Source: JAKAGZ01 sp963772675
Lineage (GTDB): Bacteria > Bacteroidota > Ignavibacteria > Ignavibacteriales > Ignavibacteriaceae
DNA: 64,000 bases
Direction of reading: 5' to 3'
Assembly (NCBI GenBank): GCA_963772675.1
Contig: CAVYYF010000009.1
Location: 1 to 64,000 of the forward strand
Shown: piece by piece, positions 27,782 to 37,007 of the stretch
How the letters are laid out: every line of letters begins with the position of its first letter
Position numbering within the stretch: position 1 is the stretch's first letter
Notes under the pieces: model-generated
What the model saw: only the letters and a program-made list of their open reading frames with translations
Databases searched by the model: none
What the model was told of the DNA's origin: nothing
Translations under genes and position numbers: made by a program

Positions 27782-29119
27782 ATGTCAGGAATCAAACAAC
27801 ATATTAAAAGTACATTAGTACTGGCTTATCCTGTTATTATCGGCCAGCTTGGCTTCATAATGATGGGAGTTGTAGACAGCTTAATGGTGGGAAAACTTGG
27901 TGCGACTCCACTTGCAGCGGCCTCACTGGCGAACGGACTTTTTATATTTATACTGATAATCGGCTTAGGGATATCATTTGCGATAACACCCCTCGTGGCA
28001 ATTTCAGTTGGAGCTAAAAAGCATTCAGAATGCGGTGTGATTTTCAGGCAGTCTCTTCTTGTTGATATGGTATTCGGTTTAGTATTAATGCTGCTCGTTT
28101 TTGTTTGTTCGGATTTTCTAAGATTTCTTAATCAACCTCCTGAAGTTGTGAGCCTGGCAAAATCATACATGAACATACTTGGCTTTTCCATTCTGCCGGT
28201 TATGCTTTTCCAGACTTACAAGCAATTTATCGAGGGATTGTCTTTCACCAGGCCTGCAATGGTTTTTGCTATACTTGCAAATTTTGTTAACTGGTTTGTC
28301 AACTGGCTGCTGATATTTGGTAATTGGGGCTTTCCTGCAATGGGACTAGATGGAGCAGGGTGGGCCACCTTTTTTTCCCGGTTATTTATGGCAATAGGAC
28401 TAATGTGGTTTGTAATGTCATCTTCTGAATTTTCAGAATTTGATGTTACATTTCATTTCAAAAGGATTGATAAAAAGATTATTAGAAAAATACTTGCTCT
28501 CGGACTGCCGAGTGCATTTCAATACATTTTTGAAGTGGGAGCTTTTTCTTTTGCAGCTGTTATGATCGGATGGTTGGGGACAAAACAACTTGCAGCACAT
28601 CAGATCGCTATAAACCTTGCATCTATTTCTTTTATGTGTGCCCTTGGCATTTCTGCTGCGGGCGGAATCAGGGTTGCCAATGCTGTAGGCAAAAATGATG
28701 TTAAAAAAATTCGACGAGCGGGTTTCTCTGCAATCATTTTAGCCCAGATAATGATGGGATCATTTGGAATTCTTTTTATACTCTTTAGAGATTATCTTCC
28801 AACATTATATATAGGTGATCCTAAGGTAATTTCAACTGCTTCAACATTGTTAATTATTGCAGCAATATTTCAGATAGCAGACGGAACACAGGCTGTCGGA
28901 ATTGGAATACTCCGCGGATTAACTGACGTAAAAGGGCCAACATTAATTACATTCATTGCTTACTGGGTTATCGGTTTGCCGGTGGCTTATCTTTTGGGAT
29001 TTACATACAGGATGTCAGTTCAAGGTGTTTGGATTGGATTGCTCTTTGGACTGACTGCTTCGGCGATAATGCTTTCATTCAGGTTTAACCGCAAAAGCAG
29101 GCAGGAGGTTGTAATCTGA
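27782..29119 (+). CDS. MATE family multidrug/toxin efflux transporter (NorM-like)
   Basis: This 445-residue protein has twelve hydrophobic segments arranged as two six-helix halves. The first helix region (AYPVIIGQLGFIMMGVVDSLMVGKLG) is the hallmark of MATE exporters, with PLAAASLANGLF after it. The second half begins LALGLPSAFQYIFEVGAF, and ALGISAAGGIRVANAVG and AVGIGILRGLTDVKGPTLI are the usual C-half motifs. It should export cationic drugs or metabolites using Na+ or H+ from the inner membrane. It stands alone, flanked on both sides by palindromic repeats. Confidence 0.92.
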   Translation: MSGIKQHIKSTLVLAYPVIIGQLGFIMMGVVDSLMVGKLGATPLAAASLANGLFIFILIIGLGISFAITPLVAISVGAKKHSECGVIFRQSLLVDMVFGLVLMLLVFVCSDFLRFLNQPPEVVSLAKSYMNILGFSILPVMLFQTYKQFIEGLSFTRPAMVFAILANFVNWFVNWLLIFGNWGFPAMGLDGAGWATFFSRLFMAIGLMWFVMSSSEFSEFDVTFHFKRIDKKIIRKILALGLPSAFQYIFEVGAFSFAAVMIGWLGTKQLAAHQIAINLASISFMCALGISAAGGIRVANAVGKNDVKKIRRAGFSAIILAQIMMGSFGILFILFRDYLPTLYIGDPKVISTASTLLIIAAIFQIADGTQAVGIGILRGLTDVKGPTLITFIAYWVIGLPVAYLLGFTYRMSVQGVWIGLLFGLTASAIMLSFRFNRKSRQEVVI

Positions 29120-29122
29120 TAT

Positions 29123-29150
29123 GTAGAGACGCATCGCGATGCGTCTCTAC
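29123..29150. repeat. GTAGRGAC-type palindrome, copy 3 (perfect, 28 bp)
   Basis: The arms GTAGAGACGCATCG and CGATGCGTCTCTAC are exact reverse complements, followed by AAAAC. It lies four bases after the MATE stop codon and could fold as the 3' end of that mRNA. Confidence 0.85.
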
Positions 29151-29212
29151 AAAACATTTGGGAATGTGATGATTACATCAATGATTCTTTAATTCTGCTT
29201 ATTAATAAAAAA

Positions 29213-29257
29213 GGACACGGCAACTTGTCCCGCATTTGCGGGATGCCGTGTCCCTAC
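29213..29257. repeat. GTAGRGAC-type palindrome, copy 4, with a second hairpin nested inside
   Basis: The outer arms are GGACACGGCA (29213-29222) and TGCCGTGTCC (29244-29253), continuing CTAC then AAAAAC. Inside is a separate perfect hairpin, TCCCGCA/TGCGGGA (29228-29243). The left outer GTAG is missing. It lies just beyond the 3' end of the minus-strand hydrolase. Confidence 0.75.
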
Positions 29258-29287
29258 AAAAACATATATTACACAAAGCAACAGAAT

Positions 29288-30721
29288 TTATTTTGTAATT
29301 TTTAGAACCCAATCACCGATTGTTTTTAATGCCGTTGGTGAAATTGTTTCTTCAATAGTATTATACTCTGCCGGGGAACCGGTATTACAATCCTGGAACA
29401 AATGATTTAATCCTTTCAATTCAACCGTCTTAAAATTTTTATTTCCGCCTTTCTTTAAGGCTTTTGCTATTGCTTCAAGATCTTCTTTTGGCGGTACCTG
29501 CAGATCTTTCGATCCATCAATAGCGAGCACCGGGCATTTTACTTTTTCCAATGTCGGGCGCGGGTCGTATCTTAAGAAAAATCTGAACCAGGGTGTTTCT
29601 ATCCTTTCAAGCATTTTTAATGCTGTATTTTTATCCCCTACTTTTGTTTTCACAGAATCAGGCAGTGAATCATAATATATTTCGAAAATATTCACTACTT
29701 CATTATGGGCTTTAACACTGTCCGGTTCATTTTTAATAATATCATAAATCTCTCTGTTTACTTCTCTGCCTTTAGCAACGACATCCGGAGAACTTCCTTC
29801 GGCAGCACTAATTAATGCTTCCTGCATTATCAATATAGAATCTCCCGGTACTCCCGGTCCCGCCATTAAAACAATGAATGCTACGTCTTTAGATTTTACA
29901 GCAACCATCGGCGCAATTAGTCCTCCTTCGCTGTGACCGATCAATCCTATTTCATTTTTATTTACTTCTTTCCTCGTTTTAAGGTATTCAACTCCAGCAA
30001 GAACATCTGTGGCAAAATCTGCGGAGGTTGCACCAGCAAAATTACCTGTGGATTTGCCCACGCCTCTGTCGTCGACTCTCAGTACAGCTATCCCTCTTCG
30101 CGTTAGATAATCTGATAAAACAAGGAATGGTTTGTGTCCAAGTAACTCTTCATCCCGATTTTGAGGGCCCGAACCGGTAATCAGTAATACTGCAGGGAAC
30201 GGACCTCCTTCCTTTGGAAATGTGAACGCTCCTGCAAGAGTATTGCCTTCCTGAGTATTAACGTAAGAAACATCTTCTGAATTGTAAGGGAATGGTGGCT
30301 TTGGTTCCTGCGGCCTGTTTATAACAACAGGTTTATTTGTTTTTTCAAGGTTCAATGGAAAGTTGGATCCTGCCTGTGACCACGTTCCTTCAATGCTTGT
30401 CCCTTCATCATCAAATCTTCCTTTGTATTCACCGCGTAACTGAGGCATTTCAATTTTTATGGAGTCCCCGTTAACAGAAACTTTTTCAACCGGGATATCT
30501 TTTGCTCCCTGGTCGGGAGAATCAAGCGTGGCTTTATAACCCCCGTCTTCTGCTTTAGATATATGAAAGACAATTCTTAAGTTTATTCCCGAAAGTTTCA
30601 GTGCTCCCAGCCAGTTTCCTTCGGCGTTCTTATTATTATTCTGCGGAAAAATATTAAAGGTAGTGAATAACAAGAAGAGGACAAGTACAAGTCCTGACAA
30701 TAATTTTATATTTATTTTCAT
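29288..30721 (-). CDS. Secreted alpha/beta hydrolase (serine aminopeptidase/esterase-like)
   Basis: The start at 30721 (MKINIKLLSG) is preceded by AGGGAG and gives a signal peptide ending NIFPQ; an upstream in-frame start at 30751 would bury it. Residues about 25-140 form a beta-rich N-terminal domain (GNWLGALKLSGINLRIVFHI). The alpha/beta hydrolase domain follows with LITGSGPQNRDEE (oxyanion region), nucleophile Ser in GHSEGG, the acid in AIDGSKDLQVP and the base in GLNHLF. Relatives with this layout are exported esterases or peptidases; the substrate is not known. It is monocistronic as far as can be seen, with a palindromic repeat downstream. Confidence 0.85.
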   Translation of the reverse strand: MKINIKLLSGLVLVLFLLFTTFNIFPQNNNKNAEGNWLGALKLSGINLRIVFHISKAEDGGYKATLDSPDQGAKDIPVEKVSVNGDSIKIEMPQLRGEYKGRFDDEGTSIEGTWSQAGSNFPLNLEKTNKPVVINRPQEPKPPFPYNSEDVSYVNTQEGNTLAGAFTFPKEGGPFPAVLLITGSGPQNRDEELLGHKPFLVLSDYLTRRGIAVLRVDDRGVGKSTGNFAGATSADFATDVLAGVEYLKTRKEVNKNEIGLIGHSEGGLIAPMVAVKSKDVAFIVLMAGPGVPGDSILIMQEALISAAEGSSPDVVAKGREVNREIYDIIKNEPDSVKAHNEVVNIFEIYYDSLPDSVKTKVGDKNTALKMLERIETPWFRFFLRYDPRPTLEKVKCPVLAIDGSKDLQVPPKEDLEAIAKALKKGGNKNFKTVELKGLNHLFQDCNTGSPAEYNTIEETISPTALKTIGDWVLKITK

Positions 30722-30871
30722 TTTATACTCCCTGCAAAATTGTTTTGGCATTAGATTATTTTTACCAACAGTAAATTTATGAAAAGTTGTTTCAGGAAAT
30801 GTAATTATTTGATTAACGGTAATTACCCATCTTTCAAAAGTAAGCTGCGTAAATTTAACAAGTCTTCCTTT

Positions 30872-31399
30872 TTAGGCAAAATTTTGCATCGTAACTCCTT
30901 TTTTACGAGCCCAATATGCAAAACCAAAAACAACCACGAAAATAATCCAGAGCCACCATGGTATGCTGTGAGAAAAAGCTGAACTTATAATGATTGTTAA
31001 AAATACGGGCAGCATATACCATAGTACAAAATACTTTTGCCGTTTAGCATGATAATCAAGGCTTCGCAGTGTTTGTTCCAGATCATCCAGTAGAGAGAGA
31101 TTCGACTGTCCTTCATACTTAATCCTGTCCTGCCTGCTTTTATAAATGTAGCCCGCTATTGTGAAAAAGATTAATGCATTAGTCAATTTATACCATTGAT
31201 TATGCAGAATTCCCATAATAGTAGTAAGTAATCCGCAGAAAATCATTGCGATCAGAAGGGTCAACTCAAATTTATTTATCATACGTTTAACTCTGTTTTT
31301 CTTCCTGATAACCCGGCGGTGCAATTCGGATTCATTTATTGCGTAAATGTTTTCGTTATTCTGTTCGTCCCATATTTTTTTCATTTCCTCAAACTCCAT
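30872..31399 (-). CDS. Membrane protein, putative anti-sigma factor
   Basis: This 175-residue protein has a cytosolic N-terminus (about 1-42, MEFEEMKKIWDEQNNENIYA, with charged helices) and two pairs of hydrophobic segments (about 45-85 and 125-165) separated by a charged loop. It starts 19 bases inside the sigma-factor gene, so the two are translationally coupled. A soluble N-terminal helix bundle plus membrane segments, co-encoded with an ECF sigma factor, fits an anti-sigma factor. I see no recognised zinc-binding (HxxxCxxC) anti-sigma motif, so the role rests on context. Confidence 0.65.
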   Translation of the reverse strand: MEFEEMKKIWDEQNNENIYAINESELHRRVIRKKNRVKRMINKFELTLLIAMIFCGLLTTIMGILHNQWYKLTNALIFFTIAGYIYKSRQDRIKYEGQSNLSLLDDLEQTLRSLDYHAKRQKYFVLWYMLPVFLTIIISSAFSHSIPWWLWIIFVVVFGFAYWARKKGVTMQNFA

Positions 31400-31902
31400 T
31401 TTAAAATTCCTCCTGCGACTTTTGTATAAGATCCTTTTTTTATTCGGTTAATTTTTACACCGACATTACTTTCTGAAATTCCGAGTATGTTTGCCATCTC
31501 TTTATAACTAAAGCCATCCAGTAAAAGGAGGGTAAGTGAACGATCTATTTCATTTAATTTTGATATTTGTGTGTATAACCATTCTACACGACTATCCTTG
31601 AAGCTCGAAATTTCAGTCAACATATGGCTGATTCCGTCCAGCGACTGCTTGCCCGTGGTATGCTTCTTTTCCTTCTTTGACCAGGAAATAGCGGAGTATA
31701 ATGAAACACGGTAAACCCAGGTTGAAGCCGAGGAATCTCCCCGGAAATTAGGTATTGAGTTCCATATCTGGATAGTTATTTCCTGGAACAGGTCTTCCTG
31801 GTCGTGCAAATTAAATGCATAAGCACGGATGATTTTAAAGAGCAAGCCCTTGTATTTTTTTAACCAATCATAGAATATCTGCTTTTGTTCGCTTTCCGGC
31901 AT
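31381..31902 (-). CDS. ECF-type RNA polymerase sigma factor
   Basis: This 173-residue sigma-70 family protein has region 2 (LLFKIIRAYAFNLHDQEDLFQEI then IWNSIPNFRGDSSASTWVYRV) for core and -10 binding. Region 4 has the helix-turn-helix for -35 binding (LLLLDGFSYKEMANILGIS, then SNVGVKINRIKKG). Regions 1 and 3 are absent, as usual for ECF factors. The downstream overlapping gene is a likely cognate anti-sigma factor. The target regulon is unknown; autoregulation is common for this group but no promoter motif is proven here. Confidence 0.9.
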   Translation of the reverse strand: MPESEQKQIFYDWLKKYKGLLFKIIRAYAFNLHDQEDLFQEITIQIWNSIPNFRGDSSASTWVYRVSLYSAISWSKKEKKHTTGKQSLDGISHMLTEISSFKDSRVEWLYTQISKLNEIDRSLTLLLLDGFSYKEMANILGISESNVGVKINRIKKGSYTKVAGGILKWSLRK

Positions 31903-32042
31903 ATACTTTTACAATTATGATAAACACAAATTAATTTAACATAATAGTATCAAAACGGGTCGGATTTCTTACAAGAATTGAAAAATAATTTTTGTGGGAA
32001 TTAATATCGATTTGAAAAGATATTTGCAGATTAAAATACCCA

Positions 32043-32070
32043 GGGAGCAAAAGAATTTGCTCCCTTTTAT
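32043..32070. terminator. Hairpin downstream of the S9 peptidase gene
   Basis: A perfect 9-bp stem, GGGAGCAAA (32043-32051) with TTTGCTCCC (32056-32064), encloses AGAA. On the plus strand it is followed by TTTTATTTATTT. For the minus-strand peptidase ending at 32071 it is the 3' hairpin, with a weaker T-rich follow-on. Confidence 0.65.
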
Positions 32071-34206
32071 TTATTTCAGATTTTCATCAAAAAATGTTGT
32101 AATCTTATCATAAAGCTGATAGACATCGACTCCTCTTACTCCATGTACGTGCCCGGTATATGGGAAATAATCCATAGGAATACCGAGGTCAGCGGCTTTT
32201 TTGGTGTACATTAAAGAATGCTGCCAGACAACAGTAACGTCCGAAGTTCCCTGTACCATTAAGAATTTTCCTTTCAGATCTTTTACATAGTTGAGCAAGT
32301 CAGCCTTTTCATATCCCTCGGGATTTTGCTGAGGAGTATCCATATATCTTTCAGTGTACATTACTTCATAATATTTCCAGTCAATAACAGGTGCGCCTGC
32401 TACTCCTGCTTTAAACAGATCAGGTGTACGGGTCATTAATGAAGTTGCCATAAAACCGCCGTAGCTCCATCCGAATACACCCATATTTTTAGCATCTACA
32501 TAAGGGAGAGATTTAAGATAATTTACACCGAACTTCTGATCTTCAATTTCTTTTGTACCGAGGTGTCTGAATGTTTCCTGTTCAAATGCAAGCCCACGAT
32601 TAGCTGAACCACGGTTATCAAGCGTGAAAACAATATAACCTTGTTCGGCCATATAATTAAGCCAGAGATTAGCTCCGCCAAGCCATCTGTTTGTAATCAG
32701 TTGTATGCCGGGTCCGCCGTAAACATAAACAAGAACGGGGTAGATTTTTGTTGAGTCAAAATCAGCAGGAAGAATCATCCTGCAGTAGAGATCGTATCCG
32801 TCACTGCTCTTTAAAGTGAATATTTTTGTTTGTCCAATGTTGTAATCTTCCAGTGGATTGACTGTTGTGAAAATATTCCTGATAATTTTTCCATCAGAGT
32901 TTACTATTTGTGTTTTATTGGGTACTGTAAGGCTCGAATATGAATCAAGGAAATAATTCCCGCGCTCATCCTTATTTACATTGTGAACACCGGTACCGTT
33001 TGAGATTCTTGTGATATCTCCTGAACTCAAATTTACTTTATAATAATCCCTGTCAACAGGACTTACCTTAGTTGCAGTGAAGTAAGCATTTTCTCCTGTG
33101 TTATCAAATCCATCAAGGCTTGTTACAACCCATTTACCTCTTGTTAATTGCTTTAAGAGTTTTCCATCAGTATTATAAAGATAAAGATGATCCCATCCGT
33201 CACGTTCTGAAAACCAGATAAACTCATTGTTTTTGCCTTTCACAAAAATTGGCCCGTGCATCGGATGAACATATTTATCGCTTCTTTCTTCAAATAAAGT
33301 TTTAACAGGCTGACCGGACGCAGCATCGAATTTTATTTCCTGAAGATAATTCTGATCCCTGTTAAGTATTCCGATAAAAATATATTTTTCGTCGGGACTC
33401 CACGTAACTCCGGTTAGATAGTGGTCTTTGGGTTCGCCCGTATTCAGCCATACAATATCATTTTGTTTTGTATTGTAAACTCCTACCGTAACCTGGTGAC
33501 TTGTCATTCCTGCCATAGGATATTTTATTTCGTGTACTTTTGCCGGACGAACAGTAAAATCTATTACAGGATAATCCGTTACCATCGTTTCATCCATCCT
33601 GTAAAATGCGAGGTAATTTCCTGTTGGGGACCAGAACGTACCTTTGTAAATTCCAAACTCATCCCTGTGGACTGATTGGCCATTAACGATCCATTTATTT
33701 TCATCTTTTGTTATTTGAGTGCTTTCACCGTTGGTCGCAAAGTAAAGATTGTTATCAATTGTGTATGCTACATAATGATTGGATGCTTCATCTTTGTTCT
33801 CAGCATTTTCAGGAATGGAATTTAATTCTTTTGCTTCGCTCTTTTTGATATCATACGATATTAATTTATTCCCATCCCAGAATTTTATAGTATTTGAATC
33901 GATCCAGTCAAGCCGTGGAAAATATGATAAAGCATCAGCATTTATTTCAGACAGACTTTTGTTAATGTTACTTAAGGTGGTAATGGTTTCTGTTTTATCA
34001 TTATTAACAAATGCTTTAATCAAAGTGTCATTTTCTACATAAGAAAAATTATCTGTACCGGGAATCCATTTTGTTTGTGATAATGTTTTGGGATAAAACC
34101 CAAAACTACCAAGAGTAGCCTGTCTTAAGGTTAAATCTTTCTTTTGTGAAAGAACCGGTATTGAAAAAAGTATTATGAATGCTAAAAAATAACGAAAGGA
34201 TTTCAT
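32071..34206 (-). CDS. Secreted S9 family prolyl oligopeptidase (dipeptidyl peptidase IV-like)
   Basis: This 711-residue protein has a signal peptide (residues 1-20, ending VLSQ). An eight-bladed beta-propeller-like region covers about 60-460 (FWSPTGNYLAFYRMDE, TWSPDEKYIFIG, WFSERDGWDHLYLY). The catalytic alpha/beta hydrolase domain has Ser581 in GWSYGG, Asp656 in GTSDVTV and His688 in HVHGVRG. The VYGGPG strand and DNRGSANRG loop are standard for the DPP IV branch, which removes Xaa-Pro dipeptides from peptide N-termini. It probably works in the periplasm on scavenged peptides, alongside the M1 peptidase that lies upstream on the same strand. Confidence 0.93.
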   Translation of the reverse strand: MKSFRYFLAFIILFSIPVLSQKKDLTLRQATLGSFGFYPKTLSQTKWIPGTDNFSYVENDTLIKAFVNNDKTETITTLSNINKSLSEINADALSYFPRLDWIDSNTIKFWDGNKLISYDIKKSEAKELNSIPENAENKDEASNHYVAYTIDNNLYFATNGESTQITKDENKWIVNGQSVHRDEFGIYKGTFWSPTGNYLAFYRMDETMVTDYPVIDFTVRPAKVHEIKYPMAGMTSHQVTVGVYNTKQNDIVWLNTGEPKDHYLTGVTWSPDEKYIFIGILNRDQNYLQEIKFDAASGQPVKTLFEERSDKYVHPMHGPIFVKGKNNEFIWFSERDGWDHLYLYNTDGKLLKQLTRGKWVVTSLDGFDNTGENAYFTATKVSPVDRDYYKVNLSSGDITRISNGTGVHNVNKDERGNYFLDSYSSLTVPNKTQIVNSDGKIIRNIFTTVNPLEDYNIGQTKIFTLKSSDGYDLYCRMILPADFDSTKIYPVLVYVYGGPGIQLITNRWLGGANLWLNYMAEQGYIVFTLDNRGSANRGLAFEQETFRHLGTKEIEDQKFGVNYLKSLPYVDAKNMGVFGWSYGGFMATSLMTRTPDLFKAGVAGAPVIDWKYYEVMYTERYMDTPQQNPEGYEKADLLNYVKDLKGKFLMVQGTSDVTVVWQHSLMYTKKAADLGIPMDYFPYTGHVHGVRGVDVYQLYDKITTFFDENLK

Positions 34207-34333
34207 TTATAAACTCCGGGTTAAATAGTGGTTATCAATTTATTGTTATTCGTTTAGATTTGCAAAGAAGTTGGAATAAGGAGCTTGTTTATGATTAGAA
34301 GTAAAAATCATCACTAAAACTAGATTAAAATGG

Positions 34334-34359
34334 GAGACGCCCCATCGGGGCGTCTCTAC
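34334..34359. repeat. GTAGRGAC-type palindrome, copy 5
   Basis: The arms GAGACGCCCC and GGGGCGTCTC enclose ATC, with CTACAAAA after the right arm. The left end reads GGGAGAC and not GTAGAGAC. It is located four bases before the stop end of the M1 peptidase gene. Confidence 0.75.
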
Positions 34360-34363
34360 AAAA

Positions 34364-36277
34364 TTATAATGTTATTGAATTGTTATCTCTGTTCTCGTCG
34401 GGGATATCAGGACTTCCTAATTTTACTTCTTTTACTTTTTTATCAGTTGAAAAATTTATCGTTACTGAGTCATTTCCATTTTTCCATTCACGTGCGGATT
34501 TTTTAATTGTTTCAGTTGTTCCATCGTCATAAATCAACGTGAGAGTAATTGTGGTCGGTATATTTCCAACTTTTTCTACAGTTATCTCGATATCATTTCC
34601 ATTCTGTTTAGCTCCTTTTAGTGCGAGATCGGGTTTCCCGAATTCATAGAACCATGGTTTGATAAACCAGCTCAGGTCTTCACCGGAAACATTGCTGAAG
34701 GTGTTAAAGAAATCCAGTGGTATCGGGTGTTTGTCGTGCCAGCGTGTCATATAAGCGTCGAGGCATTTCTTGAACATATCCCTTCCAAGCAGATCTTCCA
34801 GTTGATAATAAAATGTAGCAGGCTTGTAATAAAAACCCATCCCACTATAGCGGCCTTTGAATGTGTACGATGGTGTTATCATCGGCAGTTCGGCCTCATA
34901 CCCTGCTGATCTTTCATATCCACCAACTACGATCCTTTTATAATGATAACCCGGCTGCAAATTGTCAACTATTTCTGTTGGGAAAAAAGTTGCCCAGCCT
35001 TCGTCCATCCATGCATATTTTCTTTCATCTATTCCCATATAAAATGGCATCAAAGTGTGAGCAATTTCATGAGCTACAACTTCTATTGTTCTTCCTCTTT
35101 CTTTTGGGGCCCCGTCATTTGCCATCATAGGGGTTTCCATGCCACCGCCTCTTTCCTTATTGCAGAAAGTTGTTGTATGTGGATAAGGATACGGGTATCC
35201 CGGTAGTTGATGAGATAAATAATCAATTGTTGCTCTCGCAAATTTAGCGCCTTCATGAAATCCTTCTATACTGTCGGGATATACTGCGTTTGTCATTACA
35301 CGTCTGCCGGAATTATCAACCTGTACACTTGCGGCATCCCAGTCATAACTGCTACTTAGGCAAAATGAAACATCTGCTACATTATCAGCTTTAAATTTCC
35401 AGGTGTTCTTTCCATTCTTTTTGGTTACTTTTCCGTTTTTAAAATCCTCGGGCTTCAAAATGTTTACAACTGAATCGGATTGCTGAGCATCTTTAATTTT
35501 ATCAATAACATCCTGCTGAAAAACATCTTCCGGGTTCTGAAGTTCTCCTACAGCCCATACTACATATTTATCTGGTAGAGTTATATTAAAATTATAATTG
35601 GAAAAATCGTTATAAAATTCTACCTGGCCTGTATAAGCTATCATATCCCAGCCATCAATATCATCATAAACAGCAATTTGTGGATACCAATATGCCACAA
35701 AGAAATCGCCATCGCCATAATTTCCCATCCTTATTCTTGAGATTTCGGGAATGTGAAAACTCCATTTAGCCGAAATATTAGTTTTACTCTGAGGAGCCAA
35801 AGGAGTTTTAAGTCTTACTATCATGTTAGTTGCTGACATATATCTTCCTGTACGAGCCATCAATTGTTTTACATCAACCGTGTCTCCACCTACAACCAGA
35901 AGTTTTAAATCTTCACCGTCAGTCAGATCTTTTGTATTTACCGGAAACTCACGAACTCCGCCTTTTTCCATTATATTCTGATAAAGCCTGATAACCAGTG
36001 TTTTCAGAGTATCAGGACTTTCATTATAGTAAGTTATATTTTCAGATCCCTCTAGTGTGCTGGTTTCGGGGAAAAGTTCGGCATTTATATTATAGTCCGA
36101 ATGGTTTATCCAGTAATTCGGACCCGGGTTACCATCCATCGATCTGACACCGTTGTCAATTGACTTTTGGATATTTAAGGGAATGTACAGACCTTTATTC
36201 TGCGCCTGTGAAAAGCCACAAGCTATAACAAATAAAAAGATCGCAACAATAACAAATGAGAATTTTTGTTTAAGCAT
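34364..36277 (-). CDS. Secreted M1 family zinc metallopeptidase
   Basis: The start ATG at 36277 (MLKQKFSF) has GGAG nine bases upstream; a GTG twelve bases earlier is less likely. A signal peptide ends near GFSQAQ. The N-terminal saddle domain has NAELFPETSTLEGSENI. The catalytic site is unmistakable: GGGMETPMMAND (exopeptidase GxMEN-like), HEIAH zinc motif near residue 400, and the third ligand Glu in WMDEGWA 19 residues on. The C-terminal region has SWFIKPWFYEFGKPDL and a beta-sandwich. At 637 residues it matches the short bacterial M1 group. It should remove N-terminal residues from peptides in the periplasm. Confidence 0.93.
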   Translation of the reverse strand: MLKQKFSFVIVAIFLFVIACGFSQAQNKGLYIPLNIQKSIDNGVRSMDGNPGPNYWINHSDYNINAELFPETSTLEGSENITYYNESPDTLKTLVIRLYQNIMEKGGVREFPVNTKDLTDGEDLKLLVVGGDTVDVKQLMARTGRYMSATNMIVRLKTPLAPQSKTNISAKWSFHIPEISRIRMGNYGDGDFFVAYWYPQIAVYDDIDGWDMIAYTGQVEFYNDFSNYNFNITLPDKYVVWAVGELQNPEDVFQQDVIDKIKDAQQSDSVVNILKPEDFKNGKVTKKNGKNTWKFKADNVADVSFCLSSSYDWDAASVQVDNSGRRVMTNAVYPDSIEGFHEGAKFARATIDYLSHQLPGYPYPYPHTTTFCNKERGGGMETPMMANDGAPKERGRTIEVVAHEIAHTLMPFYMGIDERKYAWMDEGWATFFPTEIVDNLQPGYHYKRIVVGGYERSAGYEAELPMITPSYTFKGRYSGMGFYYKPATFYYQLEDLLGRDMFKKCLDAYMTRWHDKHPIPLDFFNTFSNVSGEDLSWFIKPWFYEFGKPDLALKGAKQNGNDIEITVEKVGNIPTTITLTLIYDDGTTETIKKSAREWKNGNDSVTINFSTDKKVKEVKLGSPDIPDENRDNNSITL

Positions 36278-36479
36278 TTTTCGCTCCACATTAAAAAAGA
36301 ATTGTTGTTGAAAGATTATTCACTTCATTAAGACAAATTAAAGAGAAAACTTATTTCCATCAAGATATTTGTGATGAAATTGTCCGAGCATTATTAAAAA
36401 TTTAATTTTACATATTGCTAGTCGGAAGCAAAAAATCTATTTTGATTCTTATTAAAACCAATTTATTACAGGAGTGGCT

Positions 36480-37007
36480 ATGTTTTGGTTAAAACTTCTG
36501 AAAAATTTTTTACGGGTTCTTCAGGAAGGACAAACACCCAACCAGATAGCCTGGGGATTTGCACTTGGGGCAGTAGCAGGACTTTCGCCTCATTTCACTT
36601 TGCAAATATTATTTGTATGGATTATTATTTTCATATTCGATATTAATCTCTCGGCAGCATTCTTAGGGGCTACTGTTTTTGCAATAATTGCATTCCTGTT
36701 TGATCCTCTTTTTCACGCTTTTGGTTTTGCCTTGCTAACAATAGAAGGGCTGAGAGGATTTTACACAACTCTCTATAATGCTCCGATTGCGCCCCTTACC
36801 AAATTTAATAATACTGTTGTAATGGGAAGTTTCATAACTGCTCTTATTTTGCTTTTGCCAGTTTATTTCGGGATGAAAATCTTTGTCGTAAAATACAGGC
36901 TTCATATTCATGACAAAATTGTTAAATGGAAAATTTACCAGGTAATTAAGCGCAGCTCGCTGTATGGCTTTTATGAAAAGGTTCGCAGCCTGGGAGGTTT
37001 AAGATGA
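36480..37007 (+). CDS. TIGR03546-type DUF2062-like membrane protein
   Basis: This 175-residue protein starts at ATG 36480, preceded by CAGGAGTGGCT; an in-frame GTG at 36474 is weaker. The N-terminal amphipathic stretch (LKLLKNFLRVLQEGQTPNQIAWGFALGAVAG) is the DUF2062-like signature, and three to four membrane helices follow. Its stop codon overlaps the next gene's ATG in an ATGA, so the two are co-translated. The pairing of TIGR03546 with TIGR03545 is known in several bacterial groups, but no function has been assigned to either. Confidence 0.8.
   Translation: MFWLKLLKNFLRVLQEGQTPNQIAWGFALGAVAGLSPHFTLQILFVWIIIFIFDINLSAAFLGATVFAIIAFLFDPLFHAFGFALLTIEGLRGFYTTLYNAPIAPLTKFNNTVVMGSFITALILLLPVYFGMKIFVVKYRLHIHDKIVKWKIYQVIKRSSLYGFYEKVRSLGGLR

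Noticed and set aside
36474..36479. GTG as start of the TIGR03546 gene
   Set aside because: The ATG at 36480 has a better-spaced GGAG, and the GTG would overlap that ribosome site.
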